Source: Nocardia sp. BMG51109
GTDB taxonomy: Bacteria > Actinomycetota > Actinomycetes > Mycobacteriales > Mycobacteriaceae
Assembly (NCBI RefSeq): GCF_000526215.1
Contig: NZ_JAFQ01000004.1
Location: forward strand, 7,502,001-7,566,000
Direction: 5' to 3'
Length of the DNA stretch: 64,000 nucleotides
Shown here piece after piece: positions 53,342 through 61,394 of the stretch. A program made the translations under genes and the position numbers. The notes below the pieces were generated by a model. The model worked only from the letters and a program-made list of their open reading frames with translations, had not been told where the DNA came from and searched no databases. Positions within the stretch are counted from its first letter, which is position 1. The number at the start of each line of letters is the position of its first letter.

Positions 53342-54268
53342 GTGCTGCTTCTCATCAACAACCCGTCGTCGCTGTCGCCGGCCGAGGAGCGGCTGGCGGA
53401 GTGGATCACCTGGAGCCCCGCGCAACCCGGTGTCGCACTGCTGAACATCCAGGTTCCCGATCGCGGCTCCAGCCGGCAACTGGACGCCTTGATCTGGTCG
53501 CCGCAGCGCTGCGTGGCGGTGGAGGTCAAGGGTTTTCGCACCCGCCAGGACGGTGCGCTCGTGGTGCCTCCCAACGGACCGTGGCTGATGGACGACGGGC
53601 GGACGGCCGACATCTACGGCAACGACGACACGCACGACCCGACGAGCCAGGTGCGCGACAGCACGATGGCCGCCAAGCACTGGGTCGAGAAGGCCACCGG
53701 CCTCCGCTCGCTGATCCACGGACTGGTGCTGGTCATGCTGCTACCGGATCAGGACGTTCCCTCGCTGGACGCCCCGCAGCGACCTCCCAAGACCGACATC
53801 ATCATCGAGGATTTCGACGTCTTCCGCTATTACTTCCACCGGATCTCCCACGAGGAACCGGCATGGACCTCCACCCGCATCGCCCGGGTCGTCGACAGCC
53901 TCGGCCTGGCCCACCTCTACGGCGGCCACCCCGACGCCTTGGCCGCCGCCCTCGGCGAAACCACCGGCCCGAACAGGACTTCGATTCGGCATGAACTCGT
54001 GCCGTTACATCGTCTTTCCAGGCGCACGCTCGCCGGCAACGGTCGCGCGCAGGGTCTCGATCCACCAGTCGAGCATGCGGTCCCCCTCGGCCGCGTCCAG
54101 GCCGGCACTGCGGCGGAACTCATCGCCGAACAACGGCTCCATCGCCACGGCTTGGTGCAGTGCGGTCACCATCAGCTGGATCGTCTTGCGGGACGGCGGT
54201 GTTCGCCCGGTCTCCGCGCACACCTGGCACGCGTGGTCGTGCAGCCGGTCCACCACCTCTCCGAGTAG
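53342..54268 (+). CDS. NERD-domain protein, C-terminus runs antisense into TetR gene
   Basis: Start GTG 53342 after GGGGAGGTC. The N-terminal two thirds are a NERD (nuclease-related) domain: PAEERLAEWI, RQLDALIWSPQRCVAVEVKG (the D and E-x-K of the nuclease core) and HWVEKATGLRSLIHGLVLVMLLP. From about residue 220 (after GETTGPNRTSIRHE) the frame lies opposite the TetR gene (54005-54631) and loses family character, so the last ~90 residues are probably not original. The gene may be truncated, with its old stop lost. Confidence 0.7.
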   Translation: MLLLINNPSSLSPAEERLAEWITWSPAQPGVALLNIQVPDRGSSRQLDALIWSPQRCVAVEVKGFRTRQDGALVVPPNGPWLMDDGRTADIYGNDDTHDPTSQVRDSTMAAKHWVEKATGLRSLIHGLVLVMLLPDQDVPSLDAPQRPPKTDIIIEDFDVFRYYFHRISHEEPAWTSTRIARVVDSLGLAHLYGGHPDALAAALGETTGPNRTSIRHELVPLHRLSRRTLAGNGRAQGLDPPVEHAVPLGRVQAGTAAELIAEQRLHRHGLVQCGHHQLDRLAGRRCSPGLRAHLARVVVQPVHHLSE

Positions 54269-54631
54269 TCCACTGCCCGTATCGCGCCAACCGGACCGGT
54301 GCAGCGCGAGCGCCAGCTCGGCGTAACCGTCGGCGTACAGTGCCGACAGCGCGCGCACCAACTCGGCCGGATCGATCGGCCCCTCGGTCCACGCGCCCAG
54401 AACGGTGCGCAGTTCGGTCTTCAGTGTGGTTCCGCCGAATCGCAGCAACGCCTCCAGTAGCTGGTCACGCGTGCCGAAGTGATGGTTGACCGCCGCATCG
54501 GACACCCCGATCTCGGCGGCGACAGCGCGCACCTGCACCGCGGCCGGTCCGCCCGCCGCCAGTAGCCTGCCCGCCGCCTCCAGGATCATCCGCCGGGCCT
54601 CATCGGGTTTGCGTCGCACTCGGGTAGCCAC
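54005..54631 (-). CDS. TetR-family regulator
   Basis: A 208-residue TetR protein starting at GTG 54631 (VATRVRRKPDEARRMILEAA). HTH residues about 14-55 (VRAVAAEIGVSDAAVNHHFGTRDQLLEALL, in pieces). The C-terminal part is helical. Divergent from the alpha/beta hydrolase gene with two palindromes between them. The 3' 264 bases overlap the NERD frame on the other strand. Confidence 0.9.
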   Translation of the reverse strand: MATRVRRKPDEARRMILEAAGRLLAAGGPAAVQVRAVAAEIGVSDAAVNHHFGTRDQLLEALLRFGGTTLKTELRTVLGAWTEGPIDPAELVRALSALYADGYAELALALHRSGWRDTGSGLLGEVVDRLHDHACQVCAETGRTPPSRKTIQLMVTALHQAVAMEPLFGDEFRRSAGLDAAEGDRMLDWWIETLRATVAGERAPGKTM

Positions 54632-54642
54632 GCCGCCAACTC

Positions 54643-54689
54643 TACCTTGACTGGCCAAGGTTAACGCCTTACCTTGAGTTCTCGAGGTA
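54643..54689. promoter_or_regulatory. two operator-like palindromes
   Basis: TACCTTGACTGGCCAAGGTT (54643-54662) and TACCTTGAGTTCTCGAGGTA (54670-54689). Both start TACCTTGA and are near-perfect inverted repeats. They fill the 72 bp between the divergent TetR and hydrolase starts and are probably the TetR operators. Confidence 0.8.
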
Positions 54690-54703
54690 GGAAGGGTGGC
54701 GTC

Positions 54704-55588
54704 GTGCACGAACAATCCACGATCCCCGCGATGACCGAGCCGGCGGCCGCGCTGGGCGTTGCGATCCACGATCCGGCGCCGCCCCGCGACATCCACCTGT
54801 CTCATGCCGGTTGCCGGCTGCACGGATTCGACTGGGGCGGAACACGATCCCCGGTACTACTGCTGCACGGGGGCCGATTGACCGCGCACACATGGGATTT
54901 CGTCTGCCTCGGCCTGCGCGGCGATGCCCGGCTGGTCGCGCTGGATCTGCGCGGGCACGGTGACAGCGACTGGTCCGACGACTACAGCATCGACACCCTG
55001 GCGGCCGATGTCCTCGCCGCGGCCGACCATCTCGGCTTCGATCGCGTTGGGCTGGTCGGGATGTCGCTCGGCGGCGTGGTCGCCGCCCGCGTCGCCGATG
55101 CCCGGCCCGACCGGGTCGACCGCCTGGCGCTGATCGATGTCGCCCCCGGCGTGGACTTCGACAGCACCCGGCGGATGCGGGAGTTCGTCACCGGGCTCGG
55201 CCCGGTGCGGGAACTCCGGACCGTGGTGGATGCCGCGATGCGGGTCAATCCGCGCGCCAACCGCGCGGTGGTCGCCTACCGCATGAGCACATTGTTTCGC
55301 CGCGCCCCCGAGGGTAATTGGGTGCCGAAGGCCGATCCGAGTCCACCCGACTTCCCCGCCATCCTCGCCGCCACCGATCGCCTCGCCGATCAGCTGAGCG
55401 GTACACCGGTGCTGCTGGTGCGCGGCGAACGCAGCAGGGCACTCCCCCACCTTGCCGCCGAACGGCTGGTCGAACGCATCCCGGACGGGCATCTCGTCGT
55501 TGTCCCCGACGCCGGGCACAACGTCCAGGAGGACAATCCGGCCGCACTGATCACAGCACTACGAGCCTTCCTGATGCGTCGGCCGTAA
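54704..55588 (+). CDS. alpha/beta hydrolase
   Basis: A 294-residue hydrolase. LLLHGGRLTAHTWDFV (oxyanion part), LRGHGDSDW, nucleophile elbow G-M-S-L-G-G, and H in DAGHNVQEDNP; LLVRGERS precedes the acid. GTG 54704 follows GGAAGGGTGGC; an ATG 27 bases later (MTEPAA) is possible. Substrate unknown; regulated by the adjacent TetR. Confidence 0.9.
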   Translation: MHEQSTIPAMTEPAAALGVAIHDPAPPRDIHLSHAGCRLHGFDWGGTRSPVLLLHGGRLTAHTWDFVCLGLRGDARLVALDLRGHGDSDWSDDYSIDTLAADVLAAADHLGFDRVGLVGMSLGGVVAARVADARPDRVDRLALIDVAPGVDFDSTRRMREFVTGLGPVRELRTVVDAAMRVNPRANRAVVAYRMSTLFRRAPEGNWVPKADPSPPDFPAILAATDRLADQLSGTPVLLVRGERSRALPHLAAERLVERIPDGHLVVVPDAGHNVQEDNPAALITALRAFLMRRP

Positions 55589-55824
55589 CGAAACGCCCAG
55601 TGCCGCTGGCGAGTCATGAAACACCAACGCGCAGAACGAACTTCGCCGGTCGTTCTCGAAGATGCCGCGAAACGCGAGATGGCACCCGACGGCGAGAGGC
55701 AGCGACCGGATCGGCGCACTGCCGAATGGAAGCATCGCCATTTTCTGCTCATTCGCCTGAGACCGGCCGAGTGTAGGTCGATAATCGCTGGTGGTGAGCC
55801 AACCGGCTGCCACGGTAGGCCCGG

Positions 55825-56478
55825 ATGGATCGGCGGACGAGCACAGTGGACGAGATTTCGCTCGATGACCTGTTGGCTCGGCAGAACAGCGCCGGTCGGT
55901 CTTTGCGCGTCACGGTGGAGGCCGTGGACGATGATCCCGAAAGGGTCAAGGTCACGCCGTTTCCGGCAGGGGCCGGATGCCGATGCCCGCAGTCGCTGAC
56001 CATTCCCAAAGCTCAGATCCGGCGCTTGGCGGACACGTCCGAGGTGCATATGTGCTGCGGGAAACAGCTCGTCGTCGTAGAGATCGAGTTCTCCGAACCC
56101 GTGCTCACCGACGTGTTCGAGCAGCTGTCGAGCCGCGCTGCGCCCGCTCTCGATCCATTCGCCCCGCCGGTCGACCACCCCGGTGGCAATCGGTGGGCCG
56201 GCCCGCCGCCGGTAGCTCGATACATCGGGAACTTCGAGCCCCGGTTTCCAGGGTCGGCACGCATACGCGGGGACCTCGGCACGCCAGGTTTCGGCGGTCC
56301 CGGTGGCGGATCATTGCCGGATCTCAGCTGCTCGATCCACTATGCCGAATGTGTGCAGTACGGATGCGATCCGCGTGATTCGCGCTGCAAATGTGAATGC
56401 GCCAGCGCGTATTCCAGCTGTAGGGGTTGGGGACCGTTCAGGTGCGATATGTACCCGCCTTTCCCCCCGGCATGGTGA
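55825..56478 (+). CDS. cysteine-rich hypothetical protein
   Basis: A 217-residue protein with no recognised family. The first half (LRVTVEAVDDDPERVKVTPF, CRCPQSLTI, MCCGKQLVVVEIEF) is beta-rich with two cysteine pairs. The middle is proline/glycine-rich. The end has nine cysteines in about 45 residues (CSIHYAEC...GCDPRDSRCKCEC...SSCRGWG...RCD), resembling a compact knot or metal domain. No signal peptide. ATG 55825 or GTG 55846 may be the start. Confidence 0.6.
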   Translation: MDRRTSTVDEISLDDLLARQNSAGRSLRVTVEAVDDDPERVKVTPFPAGAGCRCPQSLTIPKAQIRRLADTSEVHMCCGKQLVVVEIEFSEPVLTDVFEQLSSRAAPALDPFAPPVDHPGGNRWAGPPPVARYIGNFEPRFPGSARIRGDLGTPGFGGPGGGSLPDLSCSIHYAECVQYGCDPRDSRCKCECASAYSSCRGWGPFRCDMYPPFPPAW

Positions 56479-56582
56479 CCCGGCAAATACCCCTGGACGG
56501 CTGACTACCAGGAAGTCCGGGGCGGAGTTGTGCGAGAAGCGAATCCCTCAGTTCCTGGGCGGCGTCGTTTCGGATCCCCGGC

Positions 56583-57425
56583 CTACCCCTGCTGGTAGGC
56601 GCGGCGGGCGTGGTCGGCGGCGGCGTCGAGGGCAGCGGCGTCGATGTATGCCTCCGCCGCGATGTCGAGCAGTCGCCTCCACCGGTCGACACGGGCAGCC
56701 TGCCGCGCGACGTCGGCGTGCCCCGGATCGGCCACGGATTCTGCTGCCGGTACTCCGGTTTGCGCGGCCGCGAGGTCGTGTTCGGCACGTGCCAGATGCG
56801 ACCGGCAGTAGTCGGGCTCGTGGACTTCTGCTCGCAGCGCTTCCGCGGCGTCGCGGAGATCGCGGATATGCCGTCGTTGCTCGTCGGTGAGGGTGTCTTC
56901 CGGGGCAGCCGGGATCGTGTCGAACCCCGCCAGGGAATGCGTGGCCGGATCGGGGGTGTCGGATTCGAGGTCGCGCTCCAGGCGGCGACGTTCGTCGTCG
57001 AGGACCGACCGGGTCCACGCGATCAGCTCGTCGGCGACCTCCTCCTCGGTGATCGGCCGGTGATACAGCGTCCCGGTCAAGTTCGCCATCTCGGTCCCGC
57101 CGCTGTCGTAGACGACGACCGCGATCGCGGTGACCGCGACGGGCTCGGCGACACCGTCCAGACGCGCGTCCAGCACCGCGAACCGATAGTTCTCGGTCAC
57201 CTCGTCACAGACATCGTCGAACACCGCCGCCCCGACGGCGGTGTAACTGTCGTAGGCCCGCCCGGTGCGCGGATCCGCGCTGCCGAACCAGCCGGCCTCG
57301 GACTCGACAGGCCGACGGCCTTCCGGCCCGACGTAGAAGATCGTCCACCGGTAGCCGATACGCTCCTCCGCCTCGGCTGCTGGTTCGGCATTGCTGTTCA
57401 TCGGCACCCCGTCGTCGGTCGACAT
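56583..57425 (-). CDS. hypothetical protein with coiled-coil half
   Basis: A 280-residue acidic protein. Start MSTDDGVPMNS is chosen; an ATG 8 codons later is also possible. RYRWTIFYVGPEG and a beta-rich first half (residues 20-120) are followed by long charged helices (DERRRLERDLE, LRDAAEALRAEVHE, ARVDRWRRLLDIAAEAYIDAAALDAAADHARRAY). I do not recognise it. Divergent from the epoxide hydrolase. Confidence 0.6.
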   Translation of the reverse strand: MSTDDGVPMNSNAEPAAEAEERIGYRWTIFYVGPEGRRPVESEAGWFGSADPRTGRAYDSYTAVGAAVFDDVCDEVTENYRFAVLDARLDGVAEPVAVTAIAVVVYDSGGTEMANLTGTLYHRPITEEEVADELIAWTRSVLDDERRRLERDLESDTPDPATHSLAGFDTIPAAPEDTLTDEQRRHIRDLRDAAEALRAEVHEPDYCRSHLARAEHDLAAAQTGVPAAESVADPGHADVARQAARVDRWRRLLDIAAEAYIDAAALDAAADHARRAYQQG

Positions 57426-57537
57426 CCCTCGGTACCCGTCGGAGTCTGGCACGACCACCGGACGAATGGGGGCGCACGACCGCTTCCACGACCAGTCGTA
57501 CCGACCGCCACACCTCGTCGTACCGACAATGGTGACC

Positions 57538-58671
57538 ATGACTGCTATCGAACCGTTCCGGATCGACGTTCCCGACGATGTACTCGCCGACCTCCGCCGA
57601 CGCCTGGCCGGCACGCGCTGGCCCGAGACCGAATGCGTCGACGACTGGAGTCAGGGCATCCCGCTGGCCTACACCCGCGAGCTGGCCGAATACTGGGCCA
57701 CCGAATACGACTGGCGGACAAGGGAAGCCGCGCTGAACCGGTTCGACCAGTTCGTCACCGAGATCGACGGCCTGCCGATCCATTTCGTGCATCAGCGATC
57801 GCCGCACCCGGACGCGTTTCCGCTGATCATCACGCACGGCTGGCCCGGCTCGATCGTCGAGTTCGGCAAGATCATCGCTCCGCTCACCGACCCCACCGCG
57901 CACGGCGGCCGCGCCGAGGACGCCTTCCACGTCGTCTGCCCGTCGCTGCCCGGCTACGGGTTCTCCGGCAAGCCGCAGGCCACCGGGTGGAACACCGGCA
58001 GGATCGCCGCGGCATGGGAAACGCTGATGACCCGGCTGGGCTACGAGCGGTACGGTGCGCAGGGCGGCGACTGGGGCGCCGCGGTCACCGCCGCCATCGG
58101 CCGCAATGTCGGCCACTGCGTAGGCATCCACACGAATATGCCGATCGCCACCCCGACGGAGGAAGCGCGGAAGAACCCCACCGACGCCGAGCGCGACGCG
58201 CTGGCCGCCGTGCAGTACTACCGGCGGTGGGATTCGGGCTACGCCAAGCAGCAGTCCAGCCGGCCGCAGACGGTCGGGTACGGGCTGGTCGACTCGCCGG
58301 TCGCGCTGCTGGCCTGGATCGTGGAGAAGTTCTGGTCGTGGACCGACTGCGACGGCCACCCCGAGAACGCGCTGACCCGCGACGAGATCCTCGACAACGT
58401 GACGGTGTACTGGGCCACCGGCACCGGCGCCTCGTCGGCCCGGCTGTACTGGGAGAGCATGGCGGCGTTCGGGCGCGGCGGCCGGATCGAACTCCCCACC
58501 GGCGTGGCGTCCTTCCCCAAGGAGATCGGTCGCGCACCGCGGTCGTGGTGCGAGGCGAACTACAACATCACGCACTGGACCACGATGCCCCGGGGCGGCC
58601 ACTTCGCCGCCTTCGAACAGCCGGACCTGTTCGTCGACGATCTCCGCACCTTCTTCTCGACGGTCCGCTAG
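57538..58671 (+). CDS. epoxide hydrolase
   Basis: A 377-residue enzyme of the epoxide-hydrolase family (EHN N-terminal part FRIDVPDDVLADLRRRLAGTRWP). HGWPGS (oxyanion), nucleophile Asp in GAQGGDWGAA, cap tyrosines and the histidine in PRGGHFAAFEQPDL are present. It opens epoxides to diols; the natural substrate is unknown. ATG 57538 (MTAIEPF) is used, another ATG is 9 bases upstream. Confidence 0.92.
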   Translation: MTAIEPFRIDVPDDVLADLRRRLAGTRWPETECVDDWSQGIPLAYTRELAEYWATEYDWRTREAALNRFDQFVTEIDGLPIHFVHQRSPHPDAFPLIITHGWPGSIVEFGKIIAPLTDPTAHGGRAEDAFHVVCPSLPGYGFSGKPQATGWNTGRIAAAWETLMTRLGYERYGAQGGDWGAAVTAAIGRNVGHCVGIHTNMPIATPTEEARKNPTDAERDALAAVQYYRRWDSGYAKQQSSRPQTVGYGLVDSPVALLAWIVEKFWSWTDCDGHPENALTRDEILDNVTVYWATGTGASSARLYWESMAAFGRGGRIELPTGVASFPKEIGRAPRSWCEANYNITHWTTMPRGGHFAAFEQPDLFVDDLRTFFSTVR

Positions 58672-58808
58672 ACCATCCCGCGGCCGCCGATCTGCCGCCC
58701 GGCGCCGAGGCGGCGACGGGCGACTCGAACCGACCCGAGACCCTCGCCGACGCATTGGCGGGAACCGTGCGCTCTCACGGAAAAGACCGGGCCACAAGGG
58801 CTTCGGGA

Positions 58809-59174
58809 TTACCCGCCCTCGTCGAAACACTCGCGAGCGCGCTCGACGGCGGGGAGTGTGGCGGTGGCCCAGTCGAGGAGGGCGTCGATCAGGTCCTGCA
58901 ATGTCCGGCCGAGTTCGGAGACGCGGTACTCGACGGCGACCGGGCGCGTATTCGTGACGATGCGCTCGACCATCCCGTTGCGCTCCAGGCGGCGCAGCGC
59001 CGTGGTCAGCGACTTCTGCGTCACGACCGGGATGGCCCGGCGGAGTTCGTTGAAGCGCAGCGGGCGCTCGCACAGGGCGTCGAGGATCTGTAGCGACCAT
59101 TTGTCGAGCACCTGGTCGAGCAGTTCGCGGTGCTGTTCGGTGAGCTGCGGGCTGGGTGGGGCGGTTTCCGGCAT
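58809..59174 (-). CDS. HxlR-family winged-helix regulator
   Basis: A 121-residue HxlR/DUF24 protein. WSLQILDALCERPLRFNELRRAIPVVTQKSLTTALRRLERNGMVER (in pieces) is the winged helix and VEYRVSELG the wing end. One cysteine in LCERP could serve for redox or electrophile sensing, as in several HxlR proteins. Divergent from the RidA-like gene. Confidence 0.92.
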   Translation of the reverse strand: MPETAPPSPQLTEQHRELLDQVLDKWSLQILDALCERPLRFNELRRAIPVVTQKSLTTALRRLERNGMVERIVTNTRPVAVEYRVSELGRTLQDLIDALLDWATATLPAVERARECFDEGG

Positions 59175-59209
59175 GACACCTAGTCTCGTTGAAGTTCCCT
59201 TCGAACACC

Positions 59210-59228
59210 AGGTATATATCGGATACCT
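59210..59228. promoter_or_regulatory. palindrome between HxlR and RidA genes
   Basis: AGGTATATATCGGATACCT: 6-bp arms AGGTAT/ATACCT around a 7-bp centre, 35 bp before HxlR and 24 bp before RidA. A typical place for an HxlR operator. Confidence 0.7.
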
Positions 59229-59252
59229 ACTCCGGCAACGAAGGGACCACCC

Positions 59253-59663
59253 ATGGCCGTGCAGCTGCTGACCCCCGAGGGCATGTTCGCACCCGTTCCG
59301 TACCACCATGTTTCGATCGGCACGGGAACCCGCCACGTCCACGTCGCCGGGCAGATCGCGCGGGACGCCGAGGGGAACGCCGTCGCGCCGGGCGACCTCA
59401 CCGGCCAGCTCGCGCACGCGTTGCGCAGCACCGCACGCGGCCTGGCCGGCGCCGGCGCGAGCTTCGCCGACGTCGTGCGCCTGCGGTTCTTCGTCACGCA
59501 GTGGACCCCGGACAAGTACGACGACTTCCTAGCGGGCATCGAGCGGGTCGCCGACGAGCTCGGCATACCGCGGCCGCTGCCGCCCGTCTCGGCGATCGGC
59601 GTCGACTACCTGTTCGAGCCCGACGTGCTCGTCGAGGTGGAGGCGTACGCCGTGCTCGACTGA
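59253..59663 (+). CDS. RidA-family protein (YjgF/UK114)
   Basis: A 136-residue RidA-like protein starting MAVQLLTPEGMF. HVHVAGQIARDAEGNAV, QLAHALRSTARGLAGAGASFADVVRLRFFVT and LVEVEAYAVLD are conserved. Members remove reactive enamine/imine intermediates or act in ring cleavage. The usual catalytic arginine position is not certain (VDYLFEPD). Under HxlR control by position. Confidence 0.9.
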   Translation: MAVQLLTPEGMFAPVPYHHVSIGTGTRHVHVAGQIARDAEGNAVAPGDLTGQLAHALRSTARGLAGAGASFADVVRLRFFVTQWTPDKYDDFLAGIERVADELGIPRPLPPVSAIGVDYLFEPDVLVEVEAYAVLD

Positions 59664-59915
59664 TCTCCGAAACCGGCAAGCGTTGCGGCGCAACCCGACC
59701 GGTCAGTGGTGCTCGGCGCCGATCCGGTGCGGCCTATCGTGCACGGCCTGGCCGGCGCGGCGGTGGGTGACCGACGCCCGGCCCGTTCGGAGTCGATGTA
59801 GTCGTCCCGCCGCAGCGCCTGGCGGACGGAGCGGGGCGACCGCCTCGCGACAACAGCGGACGATCTCAGACCCCGGTACGATGCGCTGCCGTGCTCGTCG
59901 CGCTAACGTGCAGAA

Positions 59916-61208
59916 ATGAAGACCAGTCTGCACTGGGCGGCCATTCACGGGCTGCCGCGGGCGTACCTGAAGACGCAGGCCCGCCGGGGCGATCCGTTCG
60001 CACGGATCATGACCGATCGCCGCGCGCAGGCGAATCCGTACCTGCTCGCCGACCGCATCCGGGAGCAGGGCCGGGTGGTCCGCACTCCCTACACGTGGGT
60101 GACGGCCGACCACGGCGTGGTCCGGGATGTGCTGCGGTCCACCGACTTCGGCGTCATCGTTCCCGCCGAGCTGGACGTGCCGAGGCCGATGCGCGCCCTG
60201 ATCCGCGCCACCGACCCGCGGTTGCCGAACCCGATCGAGCCACCGGCCATGCTCTCGCTGGACCCGCCGGCGCACACCCGGTATCGCAAGCTCGTCGCCC
60301 AGGAGTTCACCCCGCGTGCCGTCCGGCGGCTGACCGACCGGATCGACGAGGTCACCGGCGAGCTGCTCGCGGCGCTGGGGACCCGGCAGCGCGCCGACCT
60401 CATCACCGATTTCGCGGTCGAGCTGCCGGCGGCGATCATCTCCGAAATGCTGGGCATCCCCCGGGATGTGCGCCGGCGCATGCTCGCCGCGGGCGAGGCC
60501 GGCGCCGCCCTGCTCGACACCGGAATATCCTGGCGCGCCTACCGCCGCGCCCAGGCGGCGCTGCTGGACGCCCGCGAGTTCCTCGACGAACATCTCGACC
60601 TGCTGCGCGCCGAACCGGGCGACAACATCCTCAGCGCGCTGGTCGCCGGCGGGCAGCTGACCAAGCGCGAGCTCATGTACACCACGGCCCTGCTCGCCGG
60701 CGCCGGGTTCGAGACCACCGTCAACCTCATCGGCAACGGCGTCGTCGCGCTGCACGAGCACCCCGACCAGCTCGACCTGCTCACCGCGGAGCCCGGCCTG
60801 TGGCCCGGCGCGATCGAGGAGATACTCCGCTACGACAGCCCGGTCCAGTGGACGGCCCGAAAAGCATTGCGCGACATCGAGGTCGGCGGCCGCCGCATCT
60901 CCCGCGGCGCGGTGATCACGCTCCTGCTCGGCGGCGCGAACCGGGACCCGGAGATCTTCACCGACCCGAACACCTTCGACATCACGCGATCCAATGCCCG
61001 GGAGCACGTGTCGTTCTCCAGCGGCGTCCACGCGTGCCTGGGCGCCACCCTCGCCCGCACGGAAGGCACGATCGCGCTCCGCGCGCTCCACGAGCAATTC
61101 CCCACGCTGCGCATCGAATCCGCCCCGCCGCGCCGCGAACTCGTCAACCTCCGCGGCTACGCCCACATTCCGGCGCTCCTCGGCTCACGCACCCGCTCGA
61201 TGGTATGA
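59916..61208 (+). CDS. cytochrome P450
   Basis: A 430-residue soluble P450. I-helix AGAGFETT, E-x-x-R in EEILRYDSP, and heme loop F-S-S-G-V-H-A-C-L-G. MLSLDPPAHTRYRKLV is the usual C-helix part. It needs ferredoxin and reductase from elsewhere. The C-terminus SRTRSMV is copied by the first units of the following minisatellite. Confidence 0.93.
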   Translation: MKTSLHWAAIHGLPRAYLKTQARRGDPFARIMTDRRAQANPYLLADRIREQGRVVRTPYTWVTADHGVVRDVLRSTDFGVIVPAELDVPRPMRALIRATDPRLPNPIEPPAMLSLDPPAHTRYRKLVAQEFTPRAVRRLTDRIDEVTGELLAALGTRQRADLITDFAVELPAAIISEMLGIPRDVRRRMLAAGEAGAALLDTGISWRAYRRAQAALLDAREFLDEHLDLLRAEPGDNILSALVAGGQLTKRELMYTTALLAGAGFETTVNLIGNGVVALHEHPDQLDLLTAEPGLWPGAIEEILRYDSPVQWTARKALRDIEVGGRRISRGAVITLLLGGANRDPEIFTDPNTFDITRSNAREHVSFSSGVHACLGATLARTEGTIALRALHEQFPTLRIESAPPRRELVNLRGYAHIPALLGSRTRSMV

Positions 61209-61388
61209 GTTCGCGCACCCGCTCGTTGGTGTGAACTCGCGAACCACTCGGCGATGTGAACTCGCGAACCACTCGGCGATATGAAACCGCAGACCCGCTC
61301 GGCGATATGAAACCGCAGACCCGCTCGGCGATATGAAACCGCAGACCCGCTCGGCGATGTGAACTCCCGGACCCGCTCGGCGATGTGG
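61209..61388. repeat. 25-26 bp minisatellite between convergent P450 genes
   Basis: About seven tandem units of the type AT(G/A)TGAA(C/A)(T/C)CGC...CTCGGCG, with three identical central units (ATATGAAACCGCAGACCCGC then TCGGCG). The left end shows similarity with the 3' end of the P450 gene (CACCCGCTCGATGGTATGAG). No variable spacers, so it is not a CRISPR. Confidence 0.9.
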
Positions 61389-61394
61389 CCCGGC

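Noticed and set aside
61209..61388. Possible sixth CRISPR array
   Set aside because: Units are contiguous and nearly identical with no spacers, and the sequence is unrelated to the 36-bp repeat.
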